Positions 27,701 through 34,532 of a DNA stretch of 42,087 nt are shown one piece after another. Every line of letters starts with the position of its first letter. Within the stretch, counting starts at the first letter, position 1. The stretch covers positions 13,831 through 55,917 of the forward strand of contig JANQYF010000034.1 of NCBI GenBank assembly GCA_030729045.1. The letters are read 5' to 3'. The translations under genes were made by a program, and so were the position numbers. The notes beneath the pieces were generated by a model that was not told the origin of the DNA, searched no databases, and worked only from the letters and a program-made list of their open reading frames with translations. This stretch comes from Ilumatobacteraceae bacterium (lineage in GTDB: Bacteria > Actinomycetota > Acidimicrobiia > Acidimicrobiales > Ilumatobacteraceae).

Positions 27701-28189
27701 AAGTTGCTCGCACAAGGCGTCAATATTTATTGTGCTTCCAACAGAAATCTGAATTGGCTCAAGCGTTATTGATCCGGGCGCAAGCTTCTGCAGCAAGGCA
27801 CGTGTGCCTGCAACGATGACAGCCGGAGCATTCTTGCCCTGACGCATTCGCCACATGGTGCGCATGCGTGAACCCATGGTGAGAACCGCTGGACTTACGC
27901 GTTCGAAGGGGAGTGTTTCCCATGATGGGAAAAACTCGATTGCGTCGGAACCGAGAAATGCGGCGAGATCTTCTGCAATTGATTGCGCCATTGTCCCGGT
28001 GGGAGTTGCGATGACAATGGGGCGACGGGTCGTGTTGTTGATGAGAGCGGCAAGAACTGTTGCGCGCGCAACTTCCGGAACTGCAAGTACCGCATCGCGC
28101 TGACCTGCGATTGCATCTATGCCTGGCTCGTTAGCTACCTGAGTGGCGAGCGTGCCAAGTGGATGCGGAGAGGGAGAAGAAGCGCTCAC
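24758..28189 (-). CDS. mfd: transcription-repair coupling factor Mfd
   Basis: 1143 residues, full length. Mfd removes RNA polymerase stalled at DNA damage and recruits UvrA. In order: UvrB-like N-terminal module (about 30-330), RNAP-interacting CarD-like domain (about 480-550, PGGYVVHAHHGVGKYEG), RecG-like helicase core with Walker A GDVGFGKT (633-640) and Walker B VVDEEQRF (732-739), then the TRG region and C-terminal D7. GTG start at 28189 overlaps the pth stop by 4 bases. The substitution DEEQ (for DEEH) is standard for the family. Confidence 0.97.
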   Translation of the reverse strand: MSASSPSPHPLGTLATQVANEPGIDAIAGQRDAVLAVPEVARATVLAALINNTTRRPIVIATPTGTMAQSIAEDLAAFLGSDAIEFFPSWETLPFERVSPAVLTMGSRMRTMWRMRQGKNAPAVIVAGTRALLQKLAPGSITLEPIQISVGSTINIDALCEQLVHCGYRRETIVEHRGEFARRGAIVDIFPSTDDEPIRVDMWGDDVERLTHFTVSDQRSTDEISSVEVFPARELLYVDGVQDRARELIATEPWGREQWERLSEGQIFDGMESWLPWLTETDDLLTDHLGDDALVIMVEPRRMGERARDLLAEEDDLAKALAASWARDENVSFPRLHVEAERIFSTSNRTPTISLIPTAESVDGPAVPASGWGPIVHDPASFVRRINEMLSEKWSIVITAETQESIPRLVDMMRGHGIDFTATNDAKKIATPGAWVTFAPQSRGASLPNSRVAIICEADLSGRRRTRSSRHTKARSSGTVFEDLQPGGYVVHAHHGVGKYEGMVKRSIGGVERDYLLIAYKGGDKLYVPTEQIGVIRQYVGGEAPTLHRMGGSDFARAKSRVRSAVREVAQELVLLYQRRVTAVGHAFPPDTPWQSEMENSFPFIETPDQLDAIAAIKTDMESEVPMDRLLCGDVGFGKTEVAVRATFKAIQDGKQVAVLVPTTLLATQHGNTFSERFAGYPIKVEVLSRFLTNAEAKKVIAGLKSGDIDCVIGTHRLLQESIEFKNLGLLVVDEEQRFGVQHKEAMKRMKTNVDVLSMSATPIPRTLEMSLVGIRDLSLLQTPPADRQPILTFVGEQSEQVAIEAIRRELLREGQVFWVHNRVQSIEERAAEIREWVPEARVAVAHGQMDEGTLEQIVLDFWEGNFDVLVCTTIIESGIDMPTVNTLVVERADLLGLGQMHQLRGRVGRSGHRAYAYLFHPRDKVLSHEAYERLRTIGESTDLGSGFKIAMRDLEIRGAGNLLGESQSGHIAAVGYDLYCQLVTEAVSEMKGESVADEVEIKVDITMDAHLPDDYVPSQDLRLEAYRRLATVRTSEELADIETEWRDRFGLLPEPAQALISVGALRVECLRLGITEIVTNGNTIRISPVKLRASQTMTLRRLASVAVYKDEPGFISLPISRGANPAVTVIALLQGLFDPSDD

Positions 28190-28758
28190 CGTCCGTTGAA
28201 GTCCTGCATTGCAGCTGCAATTCCGCCAGAAACGATGCTTTCAATTGCATCAACAGAGACTTCAACTGCAACATCAAGAATGCGACGTTCTGCTGCGGGA
28301 ATAGAAGACAACACATGGTCGGCTCCGACATCTTTTGATGAAGGCTTACCCACTCCGATTCGAACTCGCACATAATCATCAGTGTGCAGATGTGCAGAAA
28401 TTGATTTCAGCCCGTTGTGCCCGGCTAGTCCGCCACCAACTTTGAGTCGAAGAACCCCTGGCTCAAGATCAAGTTCGTCGTGAACAACAATGATGTTTGC
28501 TGGGTCATCAATCTTGTAGCGACGTGCGAGTGGGCCAACCGCTTCGCCAGAATCATTCATGTATGTAGTGGGAATCGCGAGAACTACCGCTTTGCCACTA
28601 ATGCGCGTTTCAGCAATCTGTGCACGGTCGCGGCCTACTTTGAGTGAGACTCCGAGACGCTTTGCAAGAACTTCAATTGAGTCAGTGCCAACATTGTGAC
28701 GAGTACGCGCGTATTTCTTGCCAGGATTGCCAAGACCGACAATAAGCGTGCGTTCCAT
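28186..28758 (-). CDS. pth: peptidyl-tRNA hydrolase
   Basis: 190 residues. Releases tRNA from peptidyl-tRNA dropped off the ribosome. Conserved positions: LIVGLGNPGKKYARTRHNVG (Asn11 and catalytic His21) and VVHDELDLEPG; YMNDSGEAV supplies the substrate-binding Asn. The ATG at 28758 is used rather than an earlier in-frame start at 28791 because the extra 11 residues have no family match. Overlaps mfd by 4 bases (GTGA); lies 68 bases after rplY. Confidence 0.95.
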   Translation of the reverse strand: MERTLIVGLGNPGKKYARTRHNVGTDSIEVLAKRLGVSLKVGRDRAQIAETRISGKAVVLAIPTTYMNDSGEAVGPLARRYKIDDPANIIVVHDELDLEPGVLRLKVGGGLAGHNGLKSISAHLHTDDYVRVRIGVGKPSSKDVGADHVLSSIPAAERRILDVAVEVSVDAIESIVSGGIAAAMQDFNGR

Positions 28759-28807
28759 GTCGCCTTGTCGGGGAGCCGATCGGCGCAACATGATGTGACA
28801 GTAAGAA

Positions 28808-28823
28808 ACGACCCGAGAGTCGT
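28808..28823 (-). terminator. possible terminator between rplY and pth
   Basis: On the minus strand ACGAC-TCTCGG-GTCGT forms a 5-base-pair hairpin starting 3 bases past the rplY stop, followed by TTTCTTAC. The short stem and part U-run suggest a weak or partial terminator, letting some transcription reach pth. Confidence 0.4.
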
Positions 28824-28826
28824 GGC

Positions 28827-29465
28827 TTAGTTGCTGGTTTCGGCTGCTGCTTCGCCAGTTGCTGCGTCACCAGTGGCTGCTGCCGCTGCTGCATCAGCAG
28901 TGGAACCGCGTGACATCAGAACTGTTGCAATGAGCATGTCTGGATCGCCAACTGCTACAACTCCTGCAGGCAACTTGAGGTCTGCCAAGTGAATGACTGA
29001 TTCAGGTGTGAGGTCTGTGATGTCAATAACGATTTCGTTCGGAACATTTGCAGGAGTGGTACGAACTTCGATTGAGTCAACAGCTGCGTCTACGAGTCCA
29101 CCAGCAGCAACAACTTGCTTTGCAACACCAGAAAGGTGAACTGGAACGTGCATGACGATTTCTTCTGACAGGTTGATCTGTACGAAGTCGACGTGGCTGA
29201 CGTTGCGACGAACTGGGTGACGCTGCATCTCTTTTACAACTGCGTTGTATGACGAACCGTCAACAGAGAGAGTCAAGATTGTGTTTTGGCCAGCAGGGCC
29301 TGACAGTGCAACACGAAGGTCACGACGAGCAACAGACAAAACGACTGGTGTCATGCCATGGCCATAGAGGATGCCAGGAATGCGATCGGCGGCGCGCAGA
29401 CGACGCGATGCTGGGCTTCCGGTTACACGACCGGCTTCGGCTGAGAGAGTTGCTGTATTCGACAC
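28827..29465 (-). CDS. rplY: 50S ribosomal protein L25 / general stress protein Ctc
   Basis: 212 residues, the long Ctc (TL5) form: an N-terminal 5S rRNA-binding beta-barrel (GSPASRRLRAADRIPGILYG, VKEMQRHPVRRNVSHVDFVQI) and a C-terminal TL5 domain (MHVPVHLSGVAK, VPNEIVIDITDL, VIHLADLKLPAGV). It ends in a low-complexity Ala/Thr/Glu tail (about 188-212), common in Actinobacteria. GTG start at 29465. Between prs and pth, the usual actinobacterial place. Confidence 0.95.
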   Translation of the reverse strand: MSNTATLSAEAGRVTGSPASRRLRAADRIPGILYGHGMTPVVLSVARRDLRVALSGPAGQNTILTLSVDGSSYNAVVKEMQRHPVRRNVSHVDFVQINLSEEIVMHVPVHLSGVAKQVVAAGGLVDAAVDSIEVRTTPANVPNEIVIDITDLTPESVIHLADLKLPAGVVAVGDPDMLIATVLMSRGSTADAAAAAATGDAATGEAAAETSN

Positions 29466-29520
29466 GGCTTCTGAGTCTATGACCTGAACTGGCTACTGCC
29501 ACAGGGGCAAACCTGCTGAT

Positions 29521-29540
29521 GGCGGGGATTTCAGCCCACC
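29521..29540 (-). terminator. possible hairpin after prs
   Basis: On the minus strand GGTGGG (29540-29535) can pair with CCCGCC (29526-29521) with one G-U, 8 bases past the prs stop. No U-run follows. A weak candidate in the 83-base prs-rplY gap. Confidence 0.28.
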
Positions 29541-29548
29541 AGGGCCAA

Positions 29549-30541
29549 TTAGGACTGGTTTTCGCCGTCGAAGAGTTCTGACACGCTGGTCTCATCAAAG
29601 ACCGCTGCAAGGGCGTCAGCAATGATTTTTGCGACCGAGAGCACTTCCACCTTGTCAAACTGCTTCTCAGCAGGCAGGGGCAAAGTGTTCGTGAGGACGA
29701 CTCGCGAGATGGGAGATTTTGAGAGGCGTTCAACGGCTGGGTCTGAAAGGACGCCGTGAGTTGCCATTGCCCAGACTTCTTTTGCTCCGCGCTCGAGCAA
29801 CAATTCAGCTGCCGACACGATGGTGCCGCCAGTATCAATCATGTCGTCGGTAAGTATGCAGAGACGGCCATCAACATCACCAATAACTTCTTTTGCGATT
29901 GCAACGTTGGTTGTGCCTTTTGGCCGGCGCTTGTTAATGAAAGCGACGTCTGCATTGAGATCTGACAAGTGCTGTGCGAAACGCTCTGCAACTTTTACGC
30001 GACCAGCATCTGGCGACACGATGACGAGATCTTGTGGGGCATGTTCGCGCACGTAACGCTCGAGAACTGGAAGAGCCGTGAGGTGATCAACAGGGCCTGA
30101 GAAGAAACCCTGAATCTGACCGCTGTGAAGGTCAAGCGACACCATGCGTGATGCGCCTGCTGCTTTGAACAAATCCGCAATGAGGCGAGCAGTAATAGGT
30201 TCACGACCTTCTGCTTTGCGATCTTGTCGTGCATAACCGTAGAACGGGCACACTGCAGTAATGCGCTTTGCTGATGCGCGTTGTGCGGCATCAATCATGA
30301 TGAGCTGTTCCATGATGGAGTCGTTGATGGAACCTGCATCAGTTCCGAAATGCGACTGCATGATGAAAACATCGCCACCGCGAATGCTGTCGCTGAATCG
30401 CGGACGAAGTTCTCCGTTTGCAAACTGCACAACGTTTGCGTCGCCAAGTGTGATGCCGAGGTGTTCTGCGACCTCTTGTGCGAGCGTTGGATGGGTGCGA
30501 CCCGTAAATAGCGACAATCGCTTCGTAGTGACTTTTTCCAT
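29549..30541 (-). CDS. prs: ribose-phosphate pyrophosphokinase (PRPP synthase)
   Basis: 330 residues, usual length. Makes PRPP from ribose 5-phosphate and ATP for nucleotide, His and Trp synthesis. Motifs: LSLFTGRTHPTLAQEVAEHL, FANGELRPRFSDSIRGGDVF, PFYGYARQDRK (ATP loop), SLDLHSGQIQGFF and the PRPP-binding loop LTDDMIDTGGTIV. The start could be ATG at 30541 (MEKVTTKRL) or ATG at 30556; neither has a clear ribosome-binding site. glmU ends 70 bases upstream of the chosen start. Confidence 0.96.
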   Translation of the reverse strand: MEKVTTKRLSLFTGRTHPTLAQEVAEHLGITLGDANVVQFANGELRPRFSDSIRGGDVFIMQSHFGTDAGSINDSIMEQLIMIDAAQRASAKRITAVCPFYGYARQDRKAEGREPITARLIADLFKAAGASRMVSLDLHSGQIQGFFSGPVDHLTALPVLERYVREHAPQDLVIVSPDAGRVKVAERFAQHLSDLNADVAFINKRRPKGTTNVAIAKEVIGDVDGRLCILTDDMIDTGGTIVSAAELLLERGAKEVWAMATHGVLSDPAVERLSKSPISRVVLTNTLPLPAEKQFDKVEVLSVAKIIADALAAVFDETSVSELFDGENQS

Positions 30542-30611
30542 CGACCGCGCGTTCATATGTGCCAATGGTAGAACACACAGGCCGCTTGGGCATCTTCGCA
30601 ATCTGGGTGAA

Positions 30612-31388
30612 TCAGACGCCTGCGTTTCGGCGGAGCATTTCTTGCTCGGCCTCTGCCAATTGCTGAGGGTCATTGACCCCTGCGGTCTCTGAAGCTGGGG
30701 CAATTACCGACCCAACGGAGTGGCCAGCCGATGCCAGCACCGCTACGACATCTGTCAGGTAGTACTCGGCTTGGCTGTTATTGGTGCCGATTCCTTTGAG
30801 GGCTGGACCAAACAATGCGAAATCGAAAAGGTAGATGCCTGTGTTGATCTCACGGATGTTCAGTTCGTCTGGAGAAGCATCTCTGTGCTCAACAATGCCA
30901 ACAACGTTTGCACCTGAATCACGCACGATGCGGCCGTAACCGGTCGGGTCATCGAGAACCGCTGTCAGAACAGTGGCTGCGTTATTCGACGACGTGTGTT
31001 CCGCAATGAGTCGATTGATTGTGTGCGATGTGAGTAGCGGCGTATCACCAGGCATTACCAACACTGAAGAAGTATTTGAACTGATATCTGCAGACAAACC
31101 CGTTAGACCAGCTGCTGCGGCATCGCCTGTGCCGTTCTGTTCGTGTTGTGTTGCGAATTGAATGCGTGCCCAGTCGGGGGCATTTGCTCGCACATGTGCA
31201 GTTACTTCAGGCGCACGATGTCCGACAACAACAACAGTTGCGACAAGTGGAATTGCTTCAAGCGAATGCACAACATGCATGACCATTGACGTGCCACACA
31301 CTTCATGCAATGGCTTCGGCAAATCTGACTTCATGCGTGAGCCTTCGCCGGCAGCAAGGATGATGGCGCAGACCCCGCCCGTTGGCAT
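30612..31388 (-). CDS. glmU: GlmU-type uridylyltransferase domain protein without acetyltransferase half
   Basis: 258 residues. The N-acetylglucosamine-1-phosphate uridylyltransferase signature LAAGEGSRMKSDLPKPLHE (11-29) is clear, then QHEQNGTGDAAAAGL, MPGDTPLL, EINTGIYLF and SQAEYYLTDVV. This makes UDP-GlcNAc for peptidoglycan. Full GlmU is about 450 residues with a left-handed beta-helix that acetylates glucosamine-1-phosphate; here the protein stops just past the first domain, and the next gene begins too soon for a second half. So the acetyltransferase must be encoded elsewhere, or this is a paralog. Start taken as ATG 31388; longer frames run into the tRNA. Confidence 0.85.
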   Translation of the reverse strand: MPTGGVCAIILAAGEGSRMKSDLPKPLHEVCGTSMVMHVVHSLEAIPLVATVVVVGHRAPEVTAHVRANAPDWARIQFATQHEQNGTGDAAAAGLTGLSADISSNTSSVLVMPGDTPLLTSHTINRLIAEHTSSNNAATVLTAVLDDPTGYGRIVRDSGANVVGIVEHRDASPDELNIREINTGIYLFDFALFGPALKGIGTNNSQAEYYLTDVVAVLASAGHSVGSVIAPASETAGVNDPQQLAEAEQEMLRRNAGV

Positions 31389-31429
31389 TGGAGTTGCTGT
31401 CACTTCGTGGCTCGACTGCTTGTCATTTG

Positions 31430-31500
31430 TTCCGGGGAGAGGACTCGAACCCCTATTCACGGGATCAAAACCCGTTGTCCTGCCTTTGAACGACCCCGGA
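31430..31500 (-). tRNA. tRNA-Gln (anticodon TTG)
   Basis: The minus strand folds into a full cloverleaf: acceptor TCCGGGG/CCCCGGA, D-arm GTTC/GGAC, anticodon stem ACGGG/CCCGT with loop TTTTGAT (anticodon TTG, read CAA), variable loop GAAT and T-arm AGGGG-TTCGAGT-CCTCT with one G-U pair. Discriminator is A; the CCA end is not encoded. In Mycobacterium a tRNA-Gln gene also lies near glmU. Confidence 0.95.
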
Positions 31501-31563
31501 CCGTGCGCAATACGGTATCGGGATTTTTGTTTTCGTCATTGTCCCGATAGGTTCATATGCCTT

Positions 31564-31656
31564 ATGAGTTCGCTGATCAAGAAGCGCCGCAAGCGCATGC
31601 GCAAGAAGAAGCACAAAAAAATGCTTCGTCGCACACGCCACCAGCGTCGCAAATAG
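31564..31656 (+). CDS. bS22-type small ribosomal protein (AURKAIP1/COX24 domain)
   Basis: 30 residues: ATG at 31564, starting MSSLIKKRRKRMRKKKHKK and ending in RRTRHQRRK. This closely matches mycobacterial bS22 (as I recall: MGSVIKKRRKRMSKKKHRK...), a tiny basic protein at the decoding centre of the 30S subunit, with the Cox24/AURKAIP1 motif KKRRKRM...KH. Over half of the residues are Lys or Arg. It lies alone on the plus strand between a tRNA-Gln and ispE. The Shine-Dalgarno is poor, and a longer in-frame ORF from 31162 is a shadow. Confidence 0.85.
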   Translation: MSSLIKKRRKRMRKKKHKKMLRRTRHQRRK

Positions 31657-31668
31657 ACATTTCGATAA

Positions 31669-31685
31669 AGAAGTCCGTTACTTCT
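31669..31685. terminator. possible shared terminator of bS22 and ispE
   Basis: AGAAGT-CCGTT-ACTTCT is a perfect 6-base-pair stem with a 5-base loop in the 36-base gap between two convergent genes. On the minus strand TTATCGAAA follows; on the plus strand CTGTCCCT. Weak, mostly AT stem. Confidence 0.35.
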
Positions 31686-31692
31686 CTGTCCC

Positions 31693-32421
31693 TCAGGGGC
31701 GGGTTGTTGCGTAGACCACCTGAACATCAGGGATCTGATTTAACCCTTGGTGTACATGGCCGTCCGTAAACCAGGTACTGCCAGAGCCGGCTAGGTGAAG
31801 TGTTGCCCCTGTGGCTGATTCCACGCGATCGCGCCATAGCCCTAACTCGGGAAAAGCACTGACCGCTGCCGGCTCAAGATCGTTTCCCTTTGGTCCTTTT
31901 GGCCCTCCCATGGCATCCCATTCTCGGTATACGGCGGGTGTTGAAACCGAGATTGGCGGAAGAAACAAGGTGACGTTCCTTGCTTCGAAGGGCATTGGCG
32001 TGACAATTTCTCCGATTCCTGTGACAAGTGCCCGACCACCAACGAGGCAGAACGGAATGTCTGCACCCAATTGAGCTGTCGCTGGCACATCTGACCATTG
32101 CGCCCATTTCAGAACAGCAGCTGCATCGGTAGAGCCACCGCCGAGACCGCCACCGTGAGGAATGTTCTTTTCAATATGAACCTGCGCTGTGCGGCCTACA
32201 AGAACGAGTGCACGTGACACAAGGTTTGAAGCGTCAGTCGGAACTCCGTTTGCATACGGGCCAGACACAGTGAGTGTTGTTGTGTCTGCGTCGTTGATTT
32301 CAATGACATCTGCAATATCAAGCGACACCATTTCGGCTTCGATGAGATGAAAGCCATCGCTACGAACACCAGTAATCACGAGAGACAACGTCAGTTTGGC
32401 GGGAGCGATGATTTTGGTCAC
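31693..32421 (-). CDS. ispE: 4-diphosphocytidyl-2-C-methyl-D-erythritol kinase IspE
   Basis: 242 residues, short for IspE (commonly 280-310). Phosphorylates CDP-ME in the MEP isoprenoid pathway. GHMP motifs: APAKLTLSL near the start (Lys9 region), the ATP glycine loop IPHGGGLGGGSTDAA (87-101), and a C-terminal LAGSGSTWF block. The missing length is mainly in the C-terminal domain loops. GTG start at 32421 overlaps the ksgA stop by 4 bases. ksgA-ispE order is the actinobacterial norm. Length makes a quick check of activity worthwhile. Confidence 0.88.
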   Translation of the reverse strand: MTKIIAPAKLTLSLVITGVRSDGFHLIEAEMVSLDIADVIEINDADTTTLTVSGPYANGVPTDASNLVSRALVLVGRTAQVHIEKNIPHGGGLGGGSTDAAAVLKWAQWSDVPATAQLGADIPFCLVGGRALVTGIGEIVTPMPFEARNVTLFLPPISVSTPAVYREWDAMGGPKGPKGNDLEPAAVSAFPELGLWRDRVESATGATLHLAGSGSTWFTDGHVHQGLNQIPDVQVVYATTRP

Positions 32422-33248
32422 TTGTGACTGTCTTCCAGAATGTGTGCAAGTCGCAACCAGTCGTGAACAGATAGTTCTTCTGCACGTGCAGTTGGGGCAA
32501 TGTTTGCTGCCTCAAAGTGGTGTGCCTCCACACTGCCGGCAAGCGAGCCTCGTAGCATTTTGCGACGCTTTGCAAACCCCATTCGCACAAGTGCAAACAG
32601 TTTTGCTTTGTCAACTGATGCATCAAGCGGGGTAGTACGACGTGTGATCTCTACTAGAGAAGATTCAACATTTGGTCGTGGTAAGAACACAGATGCAGGA
32701 ACTTGGCCAACAACGCGTGCGGTCGCATGGAATGCAACTTTCACACTGAGTGCGCCATATGCGCTTGTGGAAGGTGATGCAGCAAATCGGTCTGCAACTT
32801 CTTTTTGCACCATCACCAGCATGCGCGACACTTGAGGAACAAAGTCAAGAACGTCAGCAATGAGTGGGGTAGCCACGTTGTACGGAAGGTTTGCAACCAA
32901 CACCCAATCGGTGTGTTCACCGAGTAGTGCTGGCCAGTCAAGTTGCATTGCATCGGCGTGAACCACAGTGACATTGGCAAGTTCTCCGACGTTCTCATTC
33001 AGAAGCGGCAACAGAGCTTCGTCAACTTCGATGGCTGTCACGCCCGTCGCTATTTCGGCAAGTGCAAGCGTGAGAGATCCGAGACCAGCACCGATTTCCA
33101 GAACGTGCGGGTGATCCTCAACATCAGCAAGACGCGCAATGCGTCGCACAGTATTTGCATCAACAACAAAGTTTTGGCCGAGTGCACGTTTCGCGCGTAA
33201 ACCTGCGCCGTCTAATTGGCTTGAAGCGTCAGTGCGTGAAAGCGTCAC
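32418..33248 (-). CDS. ksgA: 16S rRNA (adenine1518/1519-N6)-dimethyltransferase
   Basis: 276 residues. Dimethylates two adenines in helix 45 of 16S rRNA during 30S assembly. Signature blocks: LRAKRALGQNFVVD (17-30), SAM loop VLEIGAGLGSLTLAL, VTAIEVDEALLPLL, NLPYNVATPL (catalytic NLPY) and ASVFLPRPNVESSLV. GTG start at 33248 overlaps the preceding stop by 4 bases. The second half is an all-helical domain (about 200-276). Confidence 0.96.
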   Translation of the reverse strand: MTLSRTDASSQLDGAGLRAKRALGQNFVVDANTVRRIARLADVEDHPHVLEIGAGLGSLTLALAEIATGVTAIEVDEALLPLLNENVGELANVTVVHADAMQLDWPALLGEHTDWVLVANLPYNVATPLIADVLDFVPQVSRMLVMVQKEVADRFAASPSTSAYGALSVKVAFHATARVVGQVPASVFLPRPNVESSLVEITRRTTPLDASVDKAKLFALVRMGFAKRRKMLRGSLAGSVEAHHFEAANIAPTARAEELSVHDWLRLAHILEDSHK

Positions 33249-33751
33249 CAGGTCAGCTCCACCGGAAGTGGTGCGTCAACAAGTTCAGCAATGGCTTCGA
33301 ACACGGCAGTATTCAATGTGATGTCAAACGACCCCGACATCGGGCCGATATTGATATTGACGCAATCGGTTTTTCGTCCGTTGTTCAAATTCAAGACAGT
33401 GATGGTGGCCCCAAGCGGAACAAGAGTTGTTGAGCAACCTGTCTTCACTGAATCTGGCAGGCGTTTGTAGGTGGCGTTACCGCGCACCATGCGACCAGAG
33501 TTGTCGGCGGGATACGCAATTTGTCCTTGCCCATTTGGGTCTGCACTAACTGGGCCATCAAGGTTGGCAGGTGCATCGACGGTGGAATCAATACTGAGGC
33601 CAAGGTCATAGGTGGTGGTCGTTGAATTCAAAACCGTGGTGACTGTTTCGTTGCCCGAGTTTCCCGATGCCATGAATGCGATGGCAAGGAAAAGGGCAGA
33701 GACAACCAGGGCTACTGTCATGCGGTTTTTGTCAACGGGGGAGATATCCAT
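33245..33751 (-). CDS. small membrane-anchored protein with double-psi-barrel-like (RlpA/3D-type) domain in rpfB position
   Basis: 168 residues, no named family. N-terminal membrane segment about 11-29 (MTVALVVSALFLAIAFMAS), a Thr/Asp-rich linker (about 33-100), then residues 104-168 resemble the core of a double-psi beta-barrel as in RlpA or 3D domains: VPLGATITVLNLNNGRKTDC, INIGPMSGSFDITLNTAVFEAI. Cys106 and Cys130 may pair. The Asp in the RlpA NDRGP motif reads Asn here, so catalysis is doubtful. In Mycobacterium and others this slot (tatD-x-ksgA) holds rpfB. ATG at 33751, 4 bases from the tatD stop; the 38-residue upstream extension overlaps tatD. Confidence 0.68.
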   Translation of the reverse strand: MDISPVDKNRMTVALVVSALFLAIAFMASGNSGNETVTTVLNSTTTTYDLGLSIDSTVDAPANLDGPVSADPNGQGQIAYPADNSGRMVRGNATYKRLPDSVKTGCSTTLVPLGATITVLNLNNGRKTDCVNINIGPMSGSFDITLNTAVFEAIAELVDAPLPVELTW

Positions 33752-33755
33752 GTGC

Positions 33756-34532
33756 CTACGAATGTATGCGAGGAAATGCTGCAAGAGCATTCGCTGAGGT
33801 GATTGATGCAAAGTCGGCCACATCGAGGCCGCGAAGATCTGCAATGGCGGTACCAACGAGTCCAACGTGGGCTGGCTCGTTAGGGCGACCTCTGTGAGGA
33901 ATCGGCGCCAAGAACGGGCTATCAGTTTCGATGAGAAGTTTGTCGAGGGGGCACAACATGGCTGCTTCTCGCAGTTCGTTTGCGGTTTTGAAAGTCACGA
34001 TGCCACTGAATGACAAATAGGCACCGCGGTTAAGACACTCCTGTGCTTCGTTCGGGCCACCAGAAAAGCAGTGAATGATGGTGTTCTTAGGCATTCCCTC
34101 TGCATCAAGCACTGCATAGGTGTCTTCCCACGCATCGCGTGTGTGAATAACAAGTGTGAGGTCATGTTGTTTTGCCAACGCGATTTGTTCCGCAAAGACT
34201 CGCATCTGTACGTCGCGCGGAGAATGTTCGTAGTAGTAATCAAGCCCGCATTCACCAATAGCAACAACGCGTGGTTGCGTGACGTACAGAAGTATTGAAT
34301 CTGTCCCTTGTGTTGCATCGTGTGGGTGTAGTCCCACTGTTGCCCACACATCTGAGTGTTGTGATGCAATAGAGATTGCTTGCTCACATGTCGGCGCATC
34401 AGTACCAATAACTACGAAGCGTTCAACGCCAGCATCGCGAGCTCGTTGCAAACTTTCGGCCGGCAGTGAAGTCATTTTGTCGTCGTGGATATGACAGTGA
34501 GTATCTGTCCATCCGGTGATGGCGGTGCTCAT
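33756..34532 (-). CDS. tatD: TatD family metal-dependent DNase/hydrolase
   Basis: 258 residues. TIM-barrel hydrolase with metal ligands: WTDTHCHIHD near the N-terminus, VAIGECGLDYYYE (Glu), VIHTRDAWEDT, IIHCFSGGPNEA and IETDSPFLAP (Asp). Family members are 3'-5' exonucleases acting in DNA repair or cell death, cytosolic. The ATG at 34532 overlaps the metG stop (ATGA), so the metG-tatD pair is coupled. Order is as in most Actinobacteria. Confidence 0.95.
   Translation of the reverse strand: MSTAITGWTDTHCHIHDDKMTSLPAESLQRARDAGVERFVVIGTDAPTCEQAISIASQHSDVWATVGLHPHDATQGTDSILLYVTQPRVVAIGECGLDYYYEHSPRDVQMRVFAEQIALAKQHDLTLVIHTRDAWEDTYAVLDAEGMPKNTIIHCFSGGPNEAQECLNRGAYLSFSGIVTFKTANELREAAMLCPLDKLLIETDSPFLAPIPHRGRPNEPAHVGLVGTAIADLRGLDVADFASITSANALAAFPRIHS

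Noticed and set aside
30557-30703. An extended N-terminus for prs
   Set aside because: It would overlap the end of glmU and has no similarity to PRPP synthase, which begins at TKRLSLFTG.
31389-31460. A longer GlmU start that would extend into the tRNA
   Set aside because: The added residues overlap the tRNA-Gln acceptor arm and lie before the conserved LAAGEGS motif, so the ATG at 31388 was kept.
31162-31656. A long plus-strand frame running through the tRNA to the bS22 stop
   Set aside because: It crosses the tRNA-Gln gene and the GlmU start; only the last 30 codons match a known protein.
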